Shown in pieces: positions 15,417 to 25,650 of a DNA stretch of 64,000 nucleotides (position 1 is the stretch's first letter; each line of letters begins with the position of its first letter). The notes beneath the pieces were generated by a model. It saw nothing but the letters and a program-made list of their open reading frames with translations. It did no database searches and was not told where the DNA came from. A program made the position numbers and the translations under genes. Origin of the DNA: Oleispira antarctica RB-8. GTDB taxonomy: Bacteria; Pseudomonadota; Gammaproteobacteria; Pseudomonadales; Oceanobacteraceae. The stretch is from positions 2,999,350-3,063,349 of the forward strand of contig FO203512.1 of NCBI GenBank assembly GCA_000967895.1. The letters are read 5' to 3'.

Positions 15417-18386
15417 GTGAGATCTCTGTCATTATTCAGAAAGAGTTTAGTCGGTCGCCTGACACTAGCCTTCAGTCTACTGGCTTTTTTATTATTATTT
15501 CTCATTACCTTAGCGAGTCTCAGTCTTTATTGGGTAAATCAGGCTGATCAATACTTATATGATCAAGCCTTACCCGCCTCTAAAGCAGCTAGGCAATTAT
15601 TGCTATCTTCTAGTGCTTTAGCCGACAATGCGCAAGAACTGGATTTAGTCCAAGAAGAGCGACAAAGACAAGTCGTTGGCCGCAAGCTTTCAATTAACAG
15701 TGCCAGCATGTTCGATGCCATCAGTAAGCTCAATAAACTCCAAGTTAATACCGATTTAAATTTAAAGCAGACTGCATCGAATATTGTCGCCAACCTTGCA
15801 AATCTCGGTGAACACGTAGGCCAACGTATGCGCGTCGCCTATTCATTAAACCTACAAGGTAAAAGCTTGGTTACAGCCGCCAATAAAAGTACGGAATTAC
15901 TGCAAGCAGAGCTTGCTGTTGTCGACTCGGCTATTTTAGCAAAACTCAGTTTAGCCTACCCAGAAACGGTAGGCATTAAACAAACCAGCCAGCTATTAGA
16001 TGATGTAATTGAACTCGATATTGATACTCAGGAACGCTTAAATCGAGCACTAAAAATAGTACACAACATAACTCTTATGGGACAGGTTTTTCAATCTTTA
16101 AAATTGGATTTAAATTTTATAACCTTTATTAACGATTCACCCATAAATGAAAAAGATAAACAACAAGAAACTTATTCTCATTATATTTACGACCTGAAAG
16201 TATTAGATAATTTGAAAGGTATTATACGAGATCCTGTAAGAGCCAGTGTATTAGAAACCCAACTAAAGTCTTTGCACCAGTTGCCAGAAAGTATACGTTT
16301 ACAGCAACAATTCACACGACATATTACAAGCCAAAACTTACAGCTTCAAACCATTAATGATCAACTTCATGCCTTAAATAAAATTATTAATCACTCAATA
16401 GAATTACATCAAGTACACGCGGTCGATGCGCGTACGGCCTACTTGCAACAATTAAGCTGGCTAAAAATAGGCTTGTGGATTACGGGTTTATTAATGATAT
16501 TTATTATGGTTATCATTGCTTATCAGGTTATTTACCGAGGGATTGTATTAAAGCTAAATCAAGCCACTTTAGCGATGACTCAGCTAATAGATACACAAGA
16601 TTTTAATAGCCAAGGCGCAGATGAAATTGCGGTGATAGCAAGTGCGATAGAAGTATTTAAGCAAAAAACAATACATAACCAAGTATTACAGACTGAGTTA
16701 CGAGAAACGGCCTCTCAGCTTTCAGAGCATAAACAAGCACTAGAGATCAAAGTAGCAGAGCGTACAAAAGAACTGGCAAAGACCAATATTCAACTTGATA
16801 AAGAAGCCAAAGGACACATTGACGCCCGAAATATGGCTGAACAAGCAAACCAAGCAAAATCACTATTTTTAGCGACTATAAGTCATGAAATTCGCACACC
16901 ACTTAATGGACTATTAGGCACACTCACATTGTTAGGGCAGTCAGATTTACCTCCAGCCCAACAAAAAATGCTGTCCCTTTCTCACTATAGCGGGACCTTA
17001 TTACAGACGGTATTAAATGATGTATTAGATTTTTCTCGCCTCGAACAAGGCAAAATCACCAACGAACCTCGGCCGATTAATATTCAACAACTTCTGGATG
17101 AAGTCATCGCCATCATGTTAGCTGGCGCTAGCTTGGCAGGTTTACGCTTGATTTTAGTAACAGATTCTTTACCCACCTGGATAAATATCGACGGCCCTAA
17201 ATTGCGCCAAGTTCTACTCAACCTTATTGGCAATGCCATCAAGTTTACTACCCGTGGAGAAATCCAACTTAACGTCACAATAATCGATCAGCAACTAGCG
17301 GTAAAAGTTCAAGACTCTGGAATGGGCATTTCAGCGAGTGAACAAAAACACTTATTTAAATCTTATAGTACACTGCCCAATAAAGGCCGTAGCCGCGGCA
17401 CTGGATTGGGGCTCAGTATTAGTAAGCAGCTGGTTTGCTTAATGAAAGAAATAACAAGTAATTCTTCAGATAATCATTTACAAGAAGATTCACAAGACTA
17501 TTCACAAGAGGATTTATGGGTGAATAGTAAAGAAGGAGAAGGAAGTTGCTTTGGTTTTGAACTGCCTTTCACAATCTGCCAAGAGGCTGAAATAAGCCCA
17601 CTTGAGAAACCTCAGAGCGTGGCCAATAAGAATGTGCTGATCATTGAAGACAATCAAATCAACGCCATGACGGCGCAAGGATTTTTAGCCCATTTAGGAC
17701 ACAGTTCGGTATTAATCAATAGCTGTGAAAACGCTCGAGTTTTGTTCGATCAGAAAGGGCTAAGCGATATTGATGCCATAATGCTGGACATACAATTGAC
17801 TGATGGTTCTGGCCTCGATCTGTTAACAGAAATAAAACTAAATACTCAAACCTATGAATACCCTCCTATCATTGCCGCTTTCACCGCTCAATTACAAGCG
17901 AACGATATTAAGCACTATCAGACTCTCGGTTTTGACCATGTATTAGCAAAACCTCTTGATATGTCAGTATTGGCAAATTGGTTAGGCACAGCACAAAACG
18001 AGATTATGAACAGGGATAATAATCAAACTTTTATGACTGATATTAGCCCCGGCGTCAGCTCCGAGCTAATTGATCAGCAGCAACTCAAAGATGATCTACA
18101 GTATTTAGGCCTTGAGGCTGTCACTAATATGTTGCACCTCTATCAAGACTCTAGCCAACAACACATCGACCAGCTGAGTCTATTCCCACAAGATGCGCCC
18201 AGACTATTGCATGCTTTGAAAGGCAGCAGTTATAGCATGGGGCTTATTGCGCTAGGAAATTTATGCCAAGTAATAGAAGAAGCCTTGAATGAATCCCATC
18301 AAGGCTATCAAGCCGAACAGCATCGCCAGCTACAAGCTTGCTGGCAATTATCATTACGCGGGTTGAAAGACGTGTTAGCAGACTAG
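15417..18386 (+). CDS. torS: Hybrid sensor histidine kinase TorS
   Basis: The start is a GTG with AAGGA six bases upstream. The 989-residue protein has a membrane helix at about 15-38, a long helical periplasmic sensor (about 40-350), a second helix (about 351-373) and a HAMP-like linker. The kinase follows, with phospho-His490 (ISHEIRTPLNG) and an ATPase domain with NLIGNAIKFT and GTGLGLSIS. A receiver has Asp791 (MLDIQL) and an HPt domain has His932 (LLHALKG). This is the four-step phosphorelay architecture of E. coli TorS. It should detect TorT-TMAO and pass phosphate to TorR. Its stop overlaps the stop of torD (CTAG). Confidence 0.95.
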   Translation: MRSLSLFRKSLVGRLTLAFSLLAFLLLFLITLASLSLYWVNQADQYLYDQALPASKAARQLLLSSSALADNAQELDLVQEERQRQVVGRKLSINSASMFDAISKLNKLQVNTDLNLKQTASNIVANLANLGEHVGQRMRVAYSLNLQGKSLVTAANKSTELLQAELAVVDSAILAKLSLAYPETVGIKQTSQLLDDVIELDIDTQERLNRALKIVHNITLMGQVFQSLKLDLNFITFINDSPINEKDKQQETYSHYIYDLKVLDNLKGIIRDPVRASVLETQLKSLHQLPESIRLQQQFTRHITSQNLQLQTINDQLHALNKIINHSIELHQVHAVDARTAYLQQLSWLKIGLWITGLLMIFIMVIIAYQVIYRGIVLKLNQATLAMTQLIDTQDFNSQGADEIAVIASAIEVFKQKTIHNQVLQTELRETASQLSEHKQALEIKVAERTKELAKTNIQLDKEAKGHIDARNMAEQANQAKSLFLATISHEIRTPLNGLLGTLTLLGQSDLPPAQQKMLSLSHYSGTLLQTVLNDVLDFSRLEQGKITNEPRPINIQQLLDEVIAIMLAGASLAGLRLILVTDSLPTWINIDGPKLRQVLLNLIGNAIKFTTRGEIQLNVTIIDQQLAVKVQDSGMGISASEQKHLFKSYSTLPNKGRSRGTGLGLSISKQLVCLMKEITSNSSDNHLQEDSQDYSQEDLWVNSKEGEGSCFGFELPFTICQEAEISPLEKPQSVANKNVLIIEDNQINAMTAQGFLAHLGHSSVLINSCENARVLFDQKGLSDIDAIMLDIQLTDGSGLDLLTEIKLNTQTYEYPPIIAAFTAQLQANDIKHYQTLGFDHVLAKPLDMSVLANWLGTAQNEIMNRDNNQTFMTDISPGVSSELIDQQQLKDDLQYLGLEAVTNMLHLYQDSSQQHIDQLSLFPQDAPRLLHALKGSSYSMGLIALGNLCQVIEEALNESHQGYQAEQHRQLQACWQLSLRGLKDVLAD

Positions 18387-19045
18387 CCTTCTACCTCCTC
18401 TTTCAACCACTGCTGCTCCTGTGTTATCCAAGATTGAGTCAAGCGCGCCAATGCCGAATAAAAATGACCTTGGTCGCTCTCTGTAACCTTCATTACGAAC
18501 GCCTCTAACCAGAGTGCTATATTGTCAGTAATAAATTGCAGCTGCTCAGCGTAGCTTGCCTGCTGGCACTGCTGTGCAATATAAGCCAAAATAACGGCGA
18601 TATGATCGGCGGGTTCAGGAAATTCACTGGCGATTTCCAGTTGGCTTTGCTGTAAAAACTGCGTCATTTTTTGATGCTGCTCACCAAAAATTGCTACCTC
18701 GTCTTTTGAACCTTTCTTCGAATGACTCTTCAATACATCCGCCGTATCATTCATGTACAAACTGGCATAAGGTGAAGCACTATTTTTGGTCCCAAGTAAA
18801 AATAAACTGCAGTAATCCGCGGCCAGCTCTAATAGCTCTTTCTCGCTATTTAGCTCATCTAAACGTGTCACTATAATATTAACATCTACTTCTAATTGCT
18901 CTTCCTGGGTTAACTGAGCCCAAAATGTTTTGCCTTGTAGGCCATTAAGCATGGCTAAGCTATCTGCGTTAATCTCTTTAGCGAACAACGAAGACAGCAA
19001 TTGATAAATAGAAGCTCTGGCTTGGTTAATTAAATCGTCATTCAT
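18383..19045 (-). CDS. torD: TorA-specific molybdoenzyme chaperone TorD
   Basis: The 220-residue all-helical protein matches the TorD/DmsD family in length and in the motif [15 protein letters not shown] (about 143-157), the E(P)xDH signature of these chaperones. By family it binds the Tat leader of TorA and helps molybdenum cofactor insertion before export. Its ATG overlaps the torA stop by 4 bases (ATGA), the usual coupling of torA and torD. The end overlaps the stop of the convergent torS gene, so there is no room for a terminator between them. Confidence 0.95.
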   Translation of the reverse strand: MNDDLINQARASIYQLLSSLFAKEINADSLAMLNGLQGKTFWAQLTQEEQLEVDVNIIVTRLDELNSEKELLELAADYCSLFLLGTKNSASPYASLYMNDTADVLKSHSKKGSKDEVAIFGEQHQKMTQFLQQSQLEIASEFPEPADHIAVILAYIAQQCQQASYAEQLQFITDNIALWLEAFVMKVTESDQGHFYSALARLTQSWITQEQQWLKEEVEG

Positions 19046-21546
19046 AATAAGACCTCCCCTGGGCCGTTAAACGAACTCACATCAGGAAGTTTTCCTGTTG
19101 AGTTTAACCCTTTGTATTTTTCGTAATCAACTAAGCAAGTATACGCTGAACACGCTTGGGCTAACTTAGAGCTGCCGATATCTTGGGTTAACGTGTTCGG
19201 ATCACCATAGCTGCATAAAGCACCCACCTCTGCTCCGCCCTCTTTTTTCCCATCACTGCCCACCGGTCCATACCAAGCGCCTTCGTGAATGCGAATAACA
19301 CCCTCAGGGAATTTTTTAGAAATCACTGCACCCGCCAATAACTGACCTCGGTCGTTAAAGACACGAACAACGTCTCCCTCTGTAATACCACGCTGCTTGG
19401 CATCGACTGGGTTTAAATACACGGGTTCTCGCCCTTTAACAGTATAGGTTTCACGAAATGTTTTTGATTCACACATCTGAGAATGTAAACGCTTATCGGG
19501 ATGACAAGACTGCATCCAAATCGGATGTTTGTCGGATCCTGGGCCACCGTGACTGCGCTCACTTTTTTCTAACCAAGCAGGATGCCCTAAGCAATCATCG
19601 TAATTATACTGATCAATTTTACGACTAAATATTTCAATTAATCCTGAGGGTGTTCCCAACGGATTTATTTCAGGATCTTCTCTAAAAGCACTATGTCGCG
19701 TCCAAGACTTACCTTCACCAAAGTGAACATAGCCTTGCTGCCAAAACGTTTCAAACTCAGGCATTTTAAATTTACCATCGTTGGCACTTTTACAATCGTC
19801 ATACAATTTTTTCAACCAATCTTGCTCGTTCATTCCACGTGTATATTCTTTCTCTTTCCCCATCACTCTGGCAAAGCGTGTGAATATTTCAAAATCAGAA
19901 AGACTTTCATACAAGGGTTCAACCATTTTTTGCATGGCTAATAAACCGCGATTAGCATAACTGCCATACACATCAATGTCGTTACGTTCAAACGTTGTAC
20001 AAGCAGGTAACACAATGTCAGAGAAACGACACGTCGCCGTCCAGTTAATATCAACCGTCACCACAGCTTCCAATTTTTGGAAGGCTTCTTTCATACGGTT
20101 TCTATCTTGGTGATGGTTCCAAGGATTATTACCAGAAAAAATCATCATTTTAATATTCGGATACGTTACTTTCGAGCCATTAGCATCGATCGTTTTTCCT
20201 GGTTCTAAAATAGCATCGATCCAACGTGCGACTGGAATTGTACTGCTCGCACCTTTGAAATCTTTACTATCGAATACCGGATTTTGTCCTTCATCTAGAT
20301 TACGTGGGAACGCTCCTGGCGCTGCGGCACCAGAAGACGGCACTCCAATACTGGAATAATGATGGCCATAGCTTATGCCACCGCCCGGCAAACCAATTTG
20401 CCCTACCATAGTCGCCAGAACTGCTGCCATCCAATAAGGTTGCTCGCCATGCTGCTGTCGCTGAATACACCAGCCCATCAGCATTTGTGTGCGCCCTGCT
20501 GTCATAACTTTGGCAAGTTCACGTATGGTCGCGACAGGCACGCCGCTAATTTTAGATGCCCATTCTGGCGTCTTTTTAATGCCGTCATTCGCACCTAATA
20601 AATACGGTAAAAATTGCTCAAAGCCTAAGCTATAACCATCAATGAATTTTTTATCATGCAGGTTTTCATTAACCATTTCATAAGCAATACCCAGCATTAA
20701 CGCGACATCCGTTTGCGGGTTCACATAGATTTGTTCGCAGCCTAAATACTCCTGCGTTTTTGTGACCACGGGATCAATGCTAATAACTCGAATTTCTCCG
20801 CGTTTAACCTTCTCTTTTAACTCTGCAAGATAATGATACGCCTCATGGGTTTCGGCATTCCAACCGACCTGAAGGTTTTTATACGGATCATTTGACCACA
20901 ATACGATTGTCTTGGAATTTTCTAAAATAAGTGGCCATGACGTTCCTTGGGCATACACCTCTGTTGAACCCAAAATGTAAGGCAAAATTGTTTGCCCAGC
21001 ACCGGTCGAATAATCACCTACTTTTTTAACGAAATTGCCATGCATTCCCACCGCACGTTGCATGTGGCTGGTACTAGAATGCAGCTGCCCTGTTGCGCGC
21101 CAACCTGTTTGACCCGCATGTAAACCTGATGGGCCATAATTGGTTTGTATTTCGTCTAATGATTCTTTAAATAAGGTGAGTGCTTTGTCCCACGTTACGC
21201 GTACAAAACGTAAATCTCCACGCTGAGTGGTATCGCTTTTATGCCCTTTTAATAAAAAATCTAACCGTACCATCGGGTAACGAATTCTTGATGGGTTATA
21301 TACCAAGCCTTTAATGCCATTGATCATATCCGAAGGATATTGATCACGATCAAAAGGTTTTACTTCGCTGATCACGCCATTTTTGCGTTTGATTTTAAAC
21401 GCACCAAAATGAGAACCCGTGGTTAACCACTCATCATTTGATTTAGCACCCATCGCAGCCAGAGCAGATAGAGGCGATAATATCGATACGCCTACTATCC
21501 CATAAGATGCTGATGCTAAACCTTTTAAAAAGTCTCTTCTATTCAT
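19042..21546 (-). CDS. torA: TMAO reductase TorA (molybdopterin enzyme)
   Basis: The 834-residue protein starts with a Tat signal ([16 protein letters not shown], with the RRDFLK twin-arginine motif and a hydrophobic stretch ending in LSALA). The rest is a DMSO-reductase-family catalytic subunit close in length to E. coli TorA (848). Recognisable blocks are [31 protein letters not shown] and a C-terminal molydopterin-dinucleotide domain (about 690-830) with [12 protein letters not shown]. No iron-sulfur Cys motif is present at the N-terminus, as expected for the TorA/DorA branch. It reduces TMAO to trimethylamine in the periplasm with electrons from TorC. It lies 14 bases after torC. Confidence 0.96.
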   Translation of the reverse strand: MNRRDFLKGLASASYGIVGVSILSPLSALAAMGAKSNDEWLTTGSHFGAFKIKRKNGVISEVKPFDRDQYPSDMINGIKGLVYNPSRIRYPMVRLDFLLKGHKSDTTQRGDLRFVRVTWDKALTLFKESLDEIQTNYGPSGLHAGQTGWRATGQLHSSTSHMQRAVGMHGNFVKKVGDYSTGAGQTILPYILGSTEVYAQGTSWPLILENSKTIVLWSNDPYKNLQVGWNAETHEAYHYLAELKEKVKRGEIRVISIDPVVTKTQEYLGCEQIYVNPQTDVALMLGIAYEMVNENLHDKKFIDGYSLGFEQFLPYLLGANDGIKKTPEWASKISGVPVATIRELAKVMTAGRTQMLMGWCIQRQQHGEQPYWMAAVLATMVGQIGLPGGGISYGHHYSSIGVPSSGAAAPGAFPRNLDEGQNPVFDSKDFKGASSTIPVARWIDAILEPGKTIDANGSKVTYPNIKMMIFSGNNPWNHHQDRNRMKEAFQKLEAVVTVDINWTATCRFSDIVLPACTTFERNDIDVYGSYANRGLLAMQKMVEPLYESLSDFEIFTRFARVMGKEKEYTRGMNEQDWLKKLYDDCKSANDGKFKMPEFETFWQQGYVHFGEGKSWTRHSAFREDPEINPLGTPSGLIEIFSRKIDQYNYDDCLGHPAWLEKSERSHGGPGSDKHPIWMQSCHPDKRLHSQMCESKTFRETYTVKGREPVYLNPVDAKQRGITEGDVVRVFNDRGQLLAGAVISKKFPEGVIRIHEGAWYGPVGSDGKKEGGAEVGALCSYGDPNTLTQDIGSSKLAQACSAYTCLVDYEKYKGLNSTGKLPDVSSFNGPGEVLL

Positions 21547-21560
21547 AATATGATGTCCTT

Positions 21561-22739
21561 TTAATGATCAGCTTTTACAAAAGTTGATGAATGCTTTTGT
21601 AAGTACTTCTGTATTAATGCTTGTGTATCTTGGTCCATGTTGACGAAGGCAATCATGCCTTGAAACATTCCTGGCCAAGTATTCGCATCAAAATGCGCTT
21701 CTTCTGGCTGGGTATGGCAAACGCTGCAACTGCTGCTGTAAGTTGTTTTTGCGTAATCCCAAAGTGGCTGTATTTCATCAAGTAAATAATCGTTCTCGGT
21801 CCAGATAACAACTTCAACTCGCTGCCATTTCAACCCTGTTAATGGATCTTCTTTCTCCTCATAGCCTGAGATCACCCCTTCTTCTAAAGCAGCATCTTTC
21901 GTTAACTGAGCGGATAACATGTTGATGCCAAAGTCATAATAAATAACTCGTCCAGCGCCAATCTTTTTACGCCAGCCCGCGATACTGATTTTTGTACGAT
22001 TCAATTTATTTTCTAGAACGTTAACCTTTGTCGCCACATTCAGCATGCCCGCTTCAACATCGGTATTTTCATTAAAGAAAAGTGGTTTTGTTAAAGAAGC
22101 AAAATAACTACCCCCTACCTTCAAGCTGCTAATACCTAATCCAACTTCGGCAATCAATTCGGGCGCTCTTGCCGTCCCCATATCAGGCAGTTTGTGTGCA
22201 ATTCCTTTATGGCAATCAACACAACTTTGATCTTTTTTAGCGGCGCGCTTCATTTGCTTCTGTGCAAGTTTAGACATAGTGTCCCATTTCATAGAATCAT
22301 AGTTGTGGCAGTTTTTACACGCGAGTGAATCATCGCGTTCGAAACGCTTCCATTCACGGCTAGCCATTTCCAAACGCTTATCTTCAAATTTTTCTGAAGT
22401 ATTGACGGTTTGAAATACCCAACCCCACACATCATGAGACGCTTCTATTTTGCGAGCTACTTTTCGGCCCCAAGAATGAGGTACGTGGCAATCAGGGCAC
22501 GTTGCACGAACGCCCGAGTGATTTGACCAATGAACCGTTTCCTGTAGCTCTTGATAAGGCTTACTTTCCATACTATGACAGCCAATACAGAACTCCTCGG
22601 TATTCGTCGCTTCTAAGGCAGTATTAAATCCCCCCCAAAAAACGATACCCATAATAAATGCGGTGATACTGACAGTGCCTAACGTTAAATACTGCGTTGG
22701 TTTATTCAGTGTTTTCCAAATGTTTACAAGCCATCTCAT
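21561..22739 (-). CDS. torC: Pentahaem c-type cytochrome TorC
   Basis: The 392-residue protein has an N-terminal membrane anchor (about 17-40) and five CxxCH haem sites: CIGCH, CPDCH, CKNCH and CVDCH in the NapC/NirT-like half, and CSVCH in the C-terminal domain. This tetrahaem-plus-one plan defines TorC/TorY. It takes electrons from menaquinol and passes them to TorA. It begins 47 bases after torE, with a GGGACATC region as a weak ribosome site, and precedes torA by 14 bases. In E. coli the C-terminal domain also holds TorS inactive when immature; the same is possible here. Confidence 0.95.
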   Translation of the reverse strand: MRWLVNIWKTLNKPTQYLTLGTVSITAFIMGIVFWGGFNTALEATNTEEFCIGCHSMESKPYQELQETVHWSNHSGVRATCPDCHVPHSWGRKVARKIEASHDVWGWVFQTVNTSEKFEDKRLEMASREWKRFERDDSLACKNCHNYDSMKWDTMSKLAQKQMKRAAKKDQSCVDCHKGIAHKLPDMGTARAPELIAEVGLGISSLKVGGSYFASLTKPLFFNENTDVEAGMLNVATKVNVLENKLNRTKISIAGWRKKIGAGRVIYYDFGINMLSAQLTKDAALEEGVISGYEEKEDPLTGLKWQRVEVVIWTENDYLLDEIQPLWDYAKTTYSSSCSVCHTQPEEAHFDANTWPGMFQGMIAFVNMDQDTQALIQKYLQKHSSTFVKADH

Positions 22740-22786
22740 AATGATGTCCCTTTTTAATAAATATAATGCGAATACTTTTTAATGAT

Positions 22787-22957
22787 CTAGTGCGCGACAA
22801 CGCCACCAAATACTTGAAACATCCAGAGCACAAAACCATAACTGCCAACTCCGGCAATACTCAGCGTAGGAAACAAGATAAAGACAATGAAACTGAGCGC
22901 TTTTAGCTCATTTCGTTTGCCTATTTTTTCGTCTACCGATAAAGATTGCTTAGCCAT
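22787..22957 (-). CDS. torE: Small membrane protein TorE (NapE/TorE family)
   Basis: This 56-residue gene is easily missed. It reads MAKQSLSVDEKIGKRNELKA, then one membrane helix (about residues 21-45, FIVFILFPTLSIAGVGSYGF) and ends VFGGVVAH. The charged head with KRNELKAL followed by a single helix is the NapE/TorE pattern. It lies directly upstream of torC as in the torECAD operon of Shewanella. A GAGGAG ribosome site lies 11 bases before the ATG. The exact function of TorE is unclear; it is thought to assist the cytochrome or the reductase at the membrane. Confidence 0.92.
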   Translation of the reverse strand: MAKQSLSVDEKIGKRNELKALSFIVFILFPTLSIAGVGSYGFVLWMFQVFGGVVAH

Positions 22958-23010
22958 AATGAGTAACTCCTCGCTACTTTTAATATCAATAGCCTCAGTA
23001 TAAATAGAGG

Positions 23011-23042
23011 GTATGAATAAGGATGGTGACTTTAATGAACTA
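23011..23042 (-). promoter_or_regulatory. Weak TorR-box-like pair upstream of torE
   Basis: On the minus strand, TTATTCATAC (23011-23020) and TAGTTCATTA (23033-23042) match 7 and 6 of 10 positions of the E. coli tor box CTGTTCATAT and are 22 bases apart, two helical turns. They lie 54-85 bases upstream of torE. The match is modest and could be chance in AT-rich DNA. Confidence 0.3.
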
Positions 23043-23090
23043 ATATTGATACATTGTAAAAAGTTATAAATACCACCTTGCAGGATGGCT

Positions 23091-23900
23091 CTAGAAGGAT
23101 CTTGATACCGCTACTACGTAGCGCGGATCAACAATTTGGTAGTTATGATCGAAACCATAAAAGTCATGCTTACCTTTTTCAATATCGGTATCGTGATAAC
23201 GTACATCCCAATTCCAGCCCGCTAGTACTTTGCTTACACCAACATTCCAGTGCTGCCAATCAACACTATTGCTATAACTGCTAGGCTCATCGAATTCTTG
23301 AAAACCATAAGTCGCTGACAAAGTAACATCCGCTGGCAAAGCATAGTTTCCATGAACGGCATAGTTATAAGATTGCAGACCATCAACTCCAAACCAGTCG
23401 GTTAGTGTCGGAGAAAACTCAAGCTTCGCTGTAAAGTCTCCTATGCTTGGCAGGGTCATGTAGTTGAACATTTCTAAATAGTCAGAGTCTCGATCGCCTG
23501 GATAAATATATTGAAAAAGCATAGAGCTGTACTTAAATCCACTGTCTACAATATCACCGGCTATGCCAATATAAGGGCCAACAATGGCATTGATTTTAGC
23601 ATTGGTATTATCGGCCGCATCATTATCCGCAGGGAATAAGTTATTGGCATAATAAGCGCCAACATAAACACCTGAATCATGAGTCCAAGTAAGGGATATT
23701 TTTGCCGACGGAATTTCTCCATCGTTGGTTTCAGACTCTCCACGAAATACGTAGTCTGTTGCCAATTCAACCCAAGTACTTAAGTTACCACTAAGAAAAC
23801 GGTCTGGATCATTCTCAGCCATTGGTGCTTCCCCTGCAAAACAAGTAGACGTTAGCAAAGTGGCGGTTGCAGCTACTAATATTTTCTTTCTAGCGTTCAT
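23091..23900 (-). CDS. torF: TorF family outer-membrane porin
   Basis: I choose the ATG at 23900 (MNARKKIL) because the AAAGG site sits 8 bases before it; the frame is open from a GTG at 23909. The protein (269 residues) has a signal peptide (cleavage near CFAGE, about residue 22) and a beta-barrel of the TorF/gcw_chp family, with the early marker WVELATDYVFRG and a C-terminal Phe (VAVSRSF). It is the first gene of torF-E-C-A-D and probably lets TMAO or its products cross the outer membrane. It is separated from torE by 133 bases, so torE may have an additional promoter. A TorR operator and an FNR-like site lie upstream. Confidence 0.9.
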   Translation of the reverse strand: MNARKKILVAATATLLTSTCFAGEAPMAENDPDRFLSGNLSTWVELATDYVFRGESETNDGEIPSAKISLTWTHDSGVYVGAYYANNLFPADNDAADNTNAKINAIVGPYIGIAGDIVDSGFKYSSMLFQYIYPGDRDSDYLEMFNYMTLPSIGDFTAKLEFSPTLTDWFGVDGLQSYNYAVHGNYALPADVTLSATYGFQEFDEPSSYSNSVDWQHWNVGVSKVLAGWNWDVRYHDTDIEKGKHDFYGFDHNYQIVDPRYVVAVSRSF

Positions 23901-23981
23901 ATTCATCACCTTTAATCGAATTATTTCTTATAATAAACTTTAAATCTAGAACTACTAAAACAGATAAAAATGGTGAATTAA

Positions 23982-23995
23982 TTGACTAAGATCAT
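23982..23995. promoter_or_regulatory. FNR-like site upstream of torF
   Basis: TTGACTAAGATCAT matches 8 of the 10 fixed positions of the FNR consensus TTGAT-N4-ATCAA. Its centre lies about 88 bases upstream of the torF ATG. This would fit oxygen-controlled expression of TMAO respiration, but no promoter start is known. Confidence 0.45.
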
Positions 23996-24109
23996 GAAAT
24001 AAAGGCATTACAACACATCACTAATAATTATTTTTCAAAAATGAAAATATATTATTTTTATAAACTTATTAATAATATTTGTGGTTTTTTATTCAATAAT
24101 AATATTTTT

Positions 24110-24125
24110 TATGAATAAATATGAA
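24110..24125 (-). promoter_or_regulatory. TorR operator TTCATA-N4-TTCATA
   Basis: On the minus strand the sequence reads TTCATATTTATTCATA, a perfect direct repeat with a 4-base spacer. It equals the operator form I recall for Shewanella TorR, and the first decamer (CTATTCATAT, 24119-24128) matches 9 of 10 positions of the E. coli tor box. It is 210-225 bases upstream of torF on the transcribed strand, far for a class-II activator site, so the promoter may lie well upstream of torF. Confidence 0.65.
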
Positions 24126-24235
24126 TAGAATCAGGAGGGGATTATTTTATATTTTAAAGAAGAATTAGCCTGTAATTAATTGCTAACCAACCACTAACTC
24201 TTCTGTTGAAAATGATATAGGACTGCCGTGAACAC

Positions 24236-25630
24236 TTATTTAAATAAGCGTTCAGCCCATACCGTTAAGCCTGAGGCGACACTGCCAAAGTGATCACCAT
24301 CAACCACGTCGACGTCACCGATTTTTTGCTTAATCGCTTGGCGAATCACTGGCGATTGGCCGGAGCCTCCGGTGACATACACTAAATCTGGCTTGCAACC
24401 CGCTTGCTGAATGGCTTCATCCATTAACGCAGCCATTTTTTCTACGGGTCTTTGCACAGCGTCTGCAAACTTTTCACGCGTGATCGATTCGCTTAAGTCT
24501 TGTTCGATAAAGCCAAGATCAACTAAGTGCTCTTGCTGGCTCGATAAGGTAATCTTACATTGCTCTGAACTGCGCACTAGATGATGGTTTTGCTTTTCAT
24601 CACGCAGCTTTATAAAACGTTTTATTAATTCTGGTGCAGCACTATCGCGAACCAACTGATCTAAATACAATTCAGTTTGTAGGCTATTGAAGTTACTTTG
24701 TGCGCTAATATCGTTGGTGGCAACGGCGTCAAAAAACGTTTTAGTCGATACAGGATTACCATTTTTCAGATCACTGCCCATACCAAATAACGGCATTAAA
24801 CAGCTGCCTGCTAGGCGAATATCAAGATCGTTACCGCCAACTCGTTCGCCACTGTGGCCAATAAAGTCTTGTTGACGTTGTTCTTTATTTTTATGGTTCG
24901 GGCCCATGCGCACCATCGCACAATCGGTCGTGCCGCCACCAATATCAACCACCAGCACGGTTTTATCTTCAGTTAAATCTGATTCAAAATTTAGTCCAGC
25001 AGCAATCGGTTCGAATAAAAACTCCACTGATTTAAAGCCTGCACGCTTGGCCGCGACGGTTAAAATATCAATCGCTTGTTTATTACTTTGCTCGGCGTTT
25101 AAACCTTGAAAGTTAACTGGTCGACCGATGACGGTATGTTCGATACCGTGTGGTAATCCTAGCGCAACGGCGCTTTTTTCTGCCTGTGCTTTTACGTTTT
25201 GCATCATCGCGGTAACAATATCTTCAAAAAATAAAACTTGTTCTGGGCGTAAACCGCTGGCACCTAAAAAGGATTTCGGTGATTTAACAAAATAGCCTTC
25301 TTCTGGAAACTCGTAATATTCTTCAAACGCAGCGCGGCCAAAAAACAAACTTTGTTCACTAGGGTCTAAACCTTCTTGTTGGCGAATACGACGTGCTTGC
25401 GCTAGGGAGTTGGCACGTAGTTTTAAGAATTTTTGCTTTATATCCGTCGTCTGAATCGATAGGCCGACTTGTTCGCAAATCAGTTCTCGCTCTAGCGCAT
25501 AGAGCGTTGAAGGCATAAAGGCCTTACCCTGCTCTAGTGCTAATAATTGAACGTTTGAAGCTGGGGAGGTGTTGGGAGAGATAATTCCCATGGCGCAATT
25601 CGATGTGCCGTAGTCAAAACCAGAAAACAT
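24236..25630 (-). CDS. yegD: Hsp70-family protein, YegD-like
   Basis: The 464-residue protein has the actin/Hsp70 ATPase fold: phosphate-1 motif FDYGTSNCAMG at the N-terminus, phosphate-2 motif VVDIGGGTTDCAMV (about 228-241) and an adenosine motif YVTGGSGQSPV (about 418). It ends after the ATPase and has no substrate-binding domain, as in E. coli YegD (450). By family it is an ATPase-only chaperone homologue without an established client. It is followed by a leftward 335-base gap before torF. It lies 20 bases after the GDT1-type gene, so purC, the exporter and yegD probably form one transcript. Confidence 0.9.
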   Translation of the reverse strand: MFSGFDYGTSNCAMGIISPNTSPASNVQLLALEQGKAFMPSTLYALERELICEQVGLSIQTTDIKQKFLKLRANSLAQARRIRQQEGLDPSEQSLFFGRAAFEEYYEFPEEGYFVKSPKSFLGASGLRPEQVLFFEDIVTAMMQNVKAQAEKSAVALGLPHGIEHTVIGRPVNFQGLNAEQSNKQAIDILTVAAKRAGFKSVEFLFEPIAAGLNFESDLTEDKTVLVVDIGGGTTDCAMVRMGPNHKNKEQRQQDFIGHSGERVGGNDLDIRLAGSCLMPLFGMGSDLKNGNPVSTKTFFDAVATNDISAQSNFNSLQTELYLDQLVRDSAAPELIKRFIKLRDEKQNHHLVRSSEQCKITLSSQQEHLVDLGFIEQDLSESITREKFADAVQRPVEKMAALMDEAIQQAGCKPDLVYVTGGSGQSPVIRQAIKQKIGDVDVVDGDHFGSVASGLTVWAERLFK

Positions 25631-25650
25631 GTGAAACCTGTACTAAAAAT

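Larger units (their letters stand above)
23901..24235. other. 335-base AT-rich upstream region of torF
   Basis: No gene is seen here. The stretch is very AT-rich, especially 24010-24120, and holds the FNR-like and TorR sites listed separately. It lies between the 3' end of the yegD-like gene and the start of torF, so it is most simply the torF promoter and leader. Long A/T runs could give DNA bending. Confidence 0.7.
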
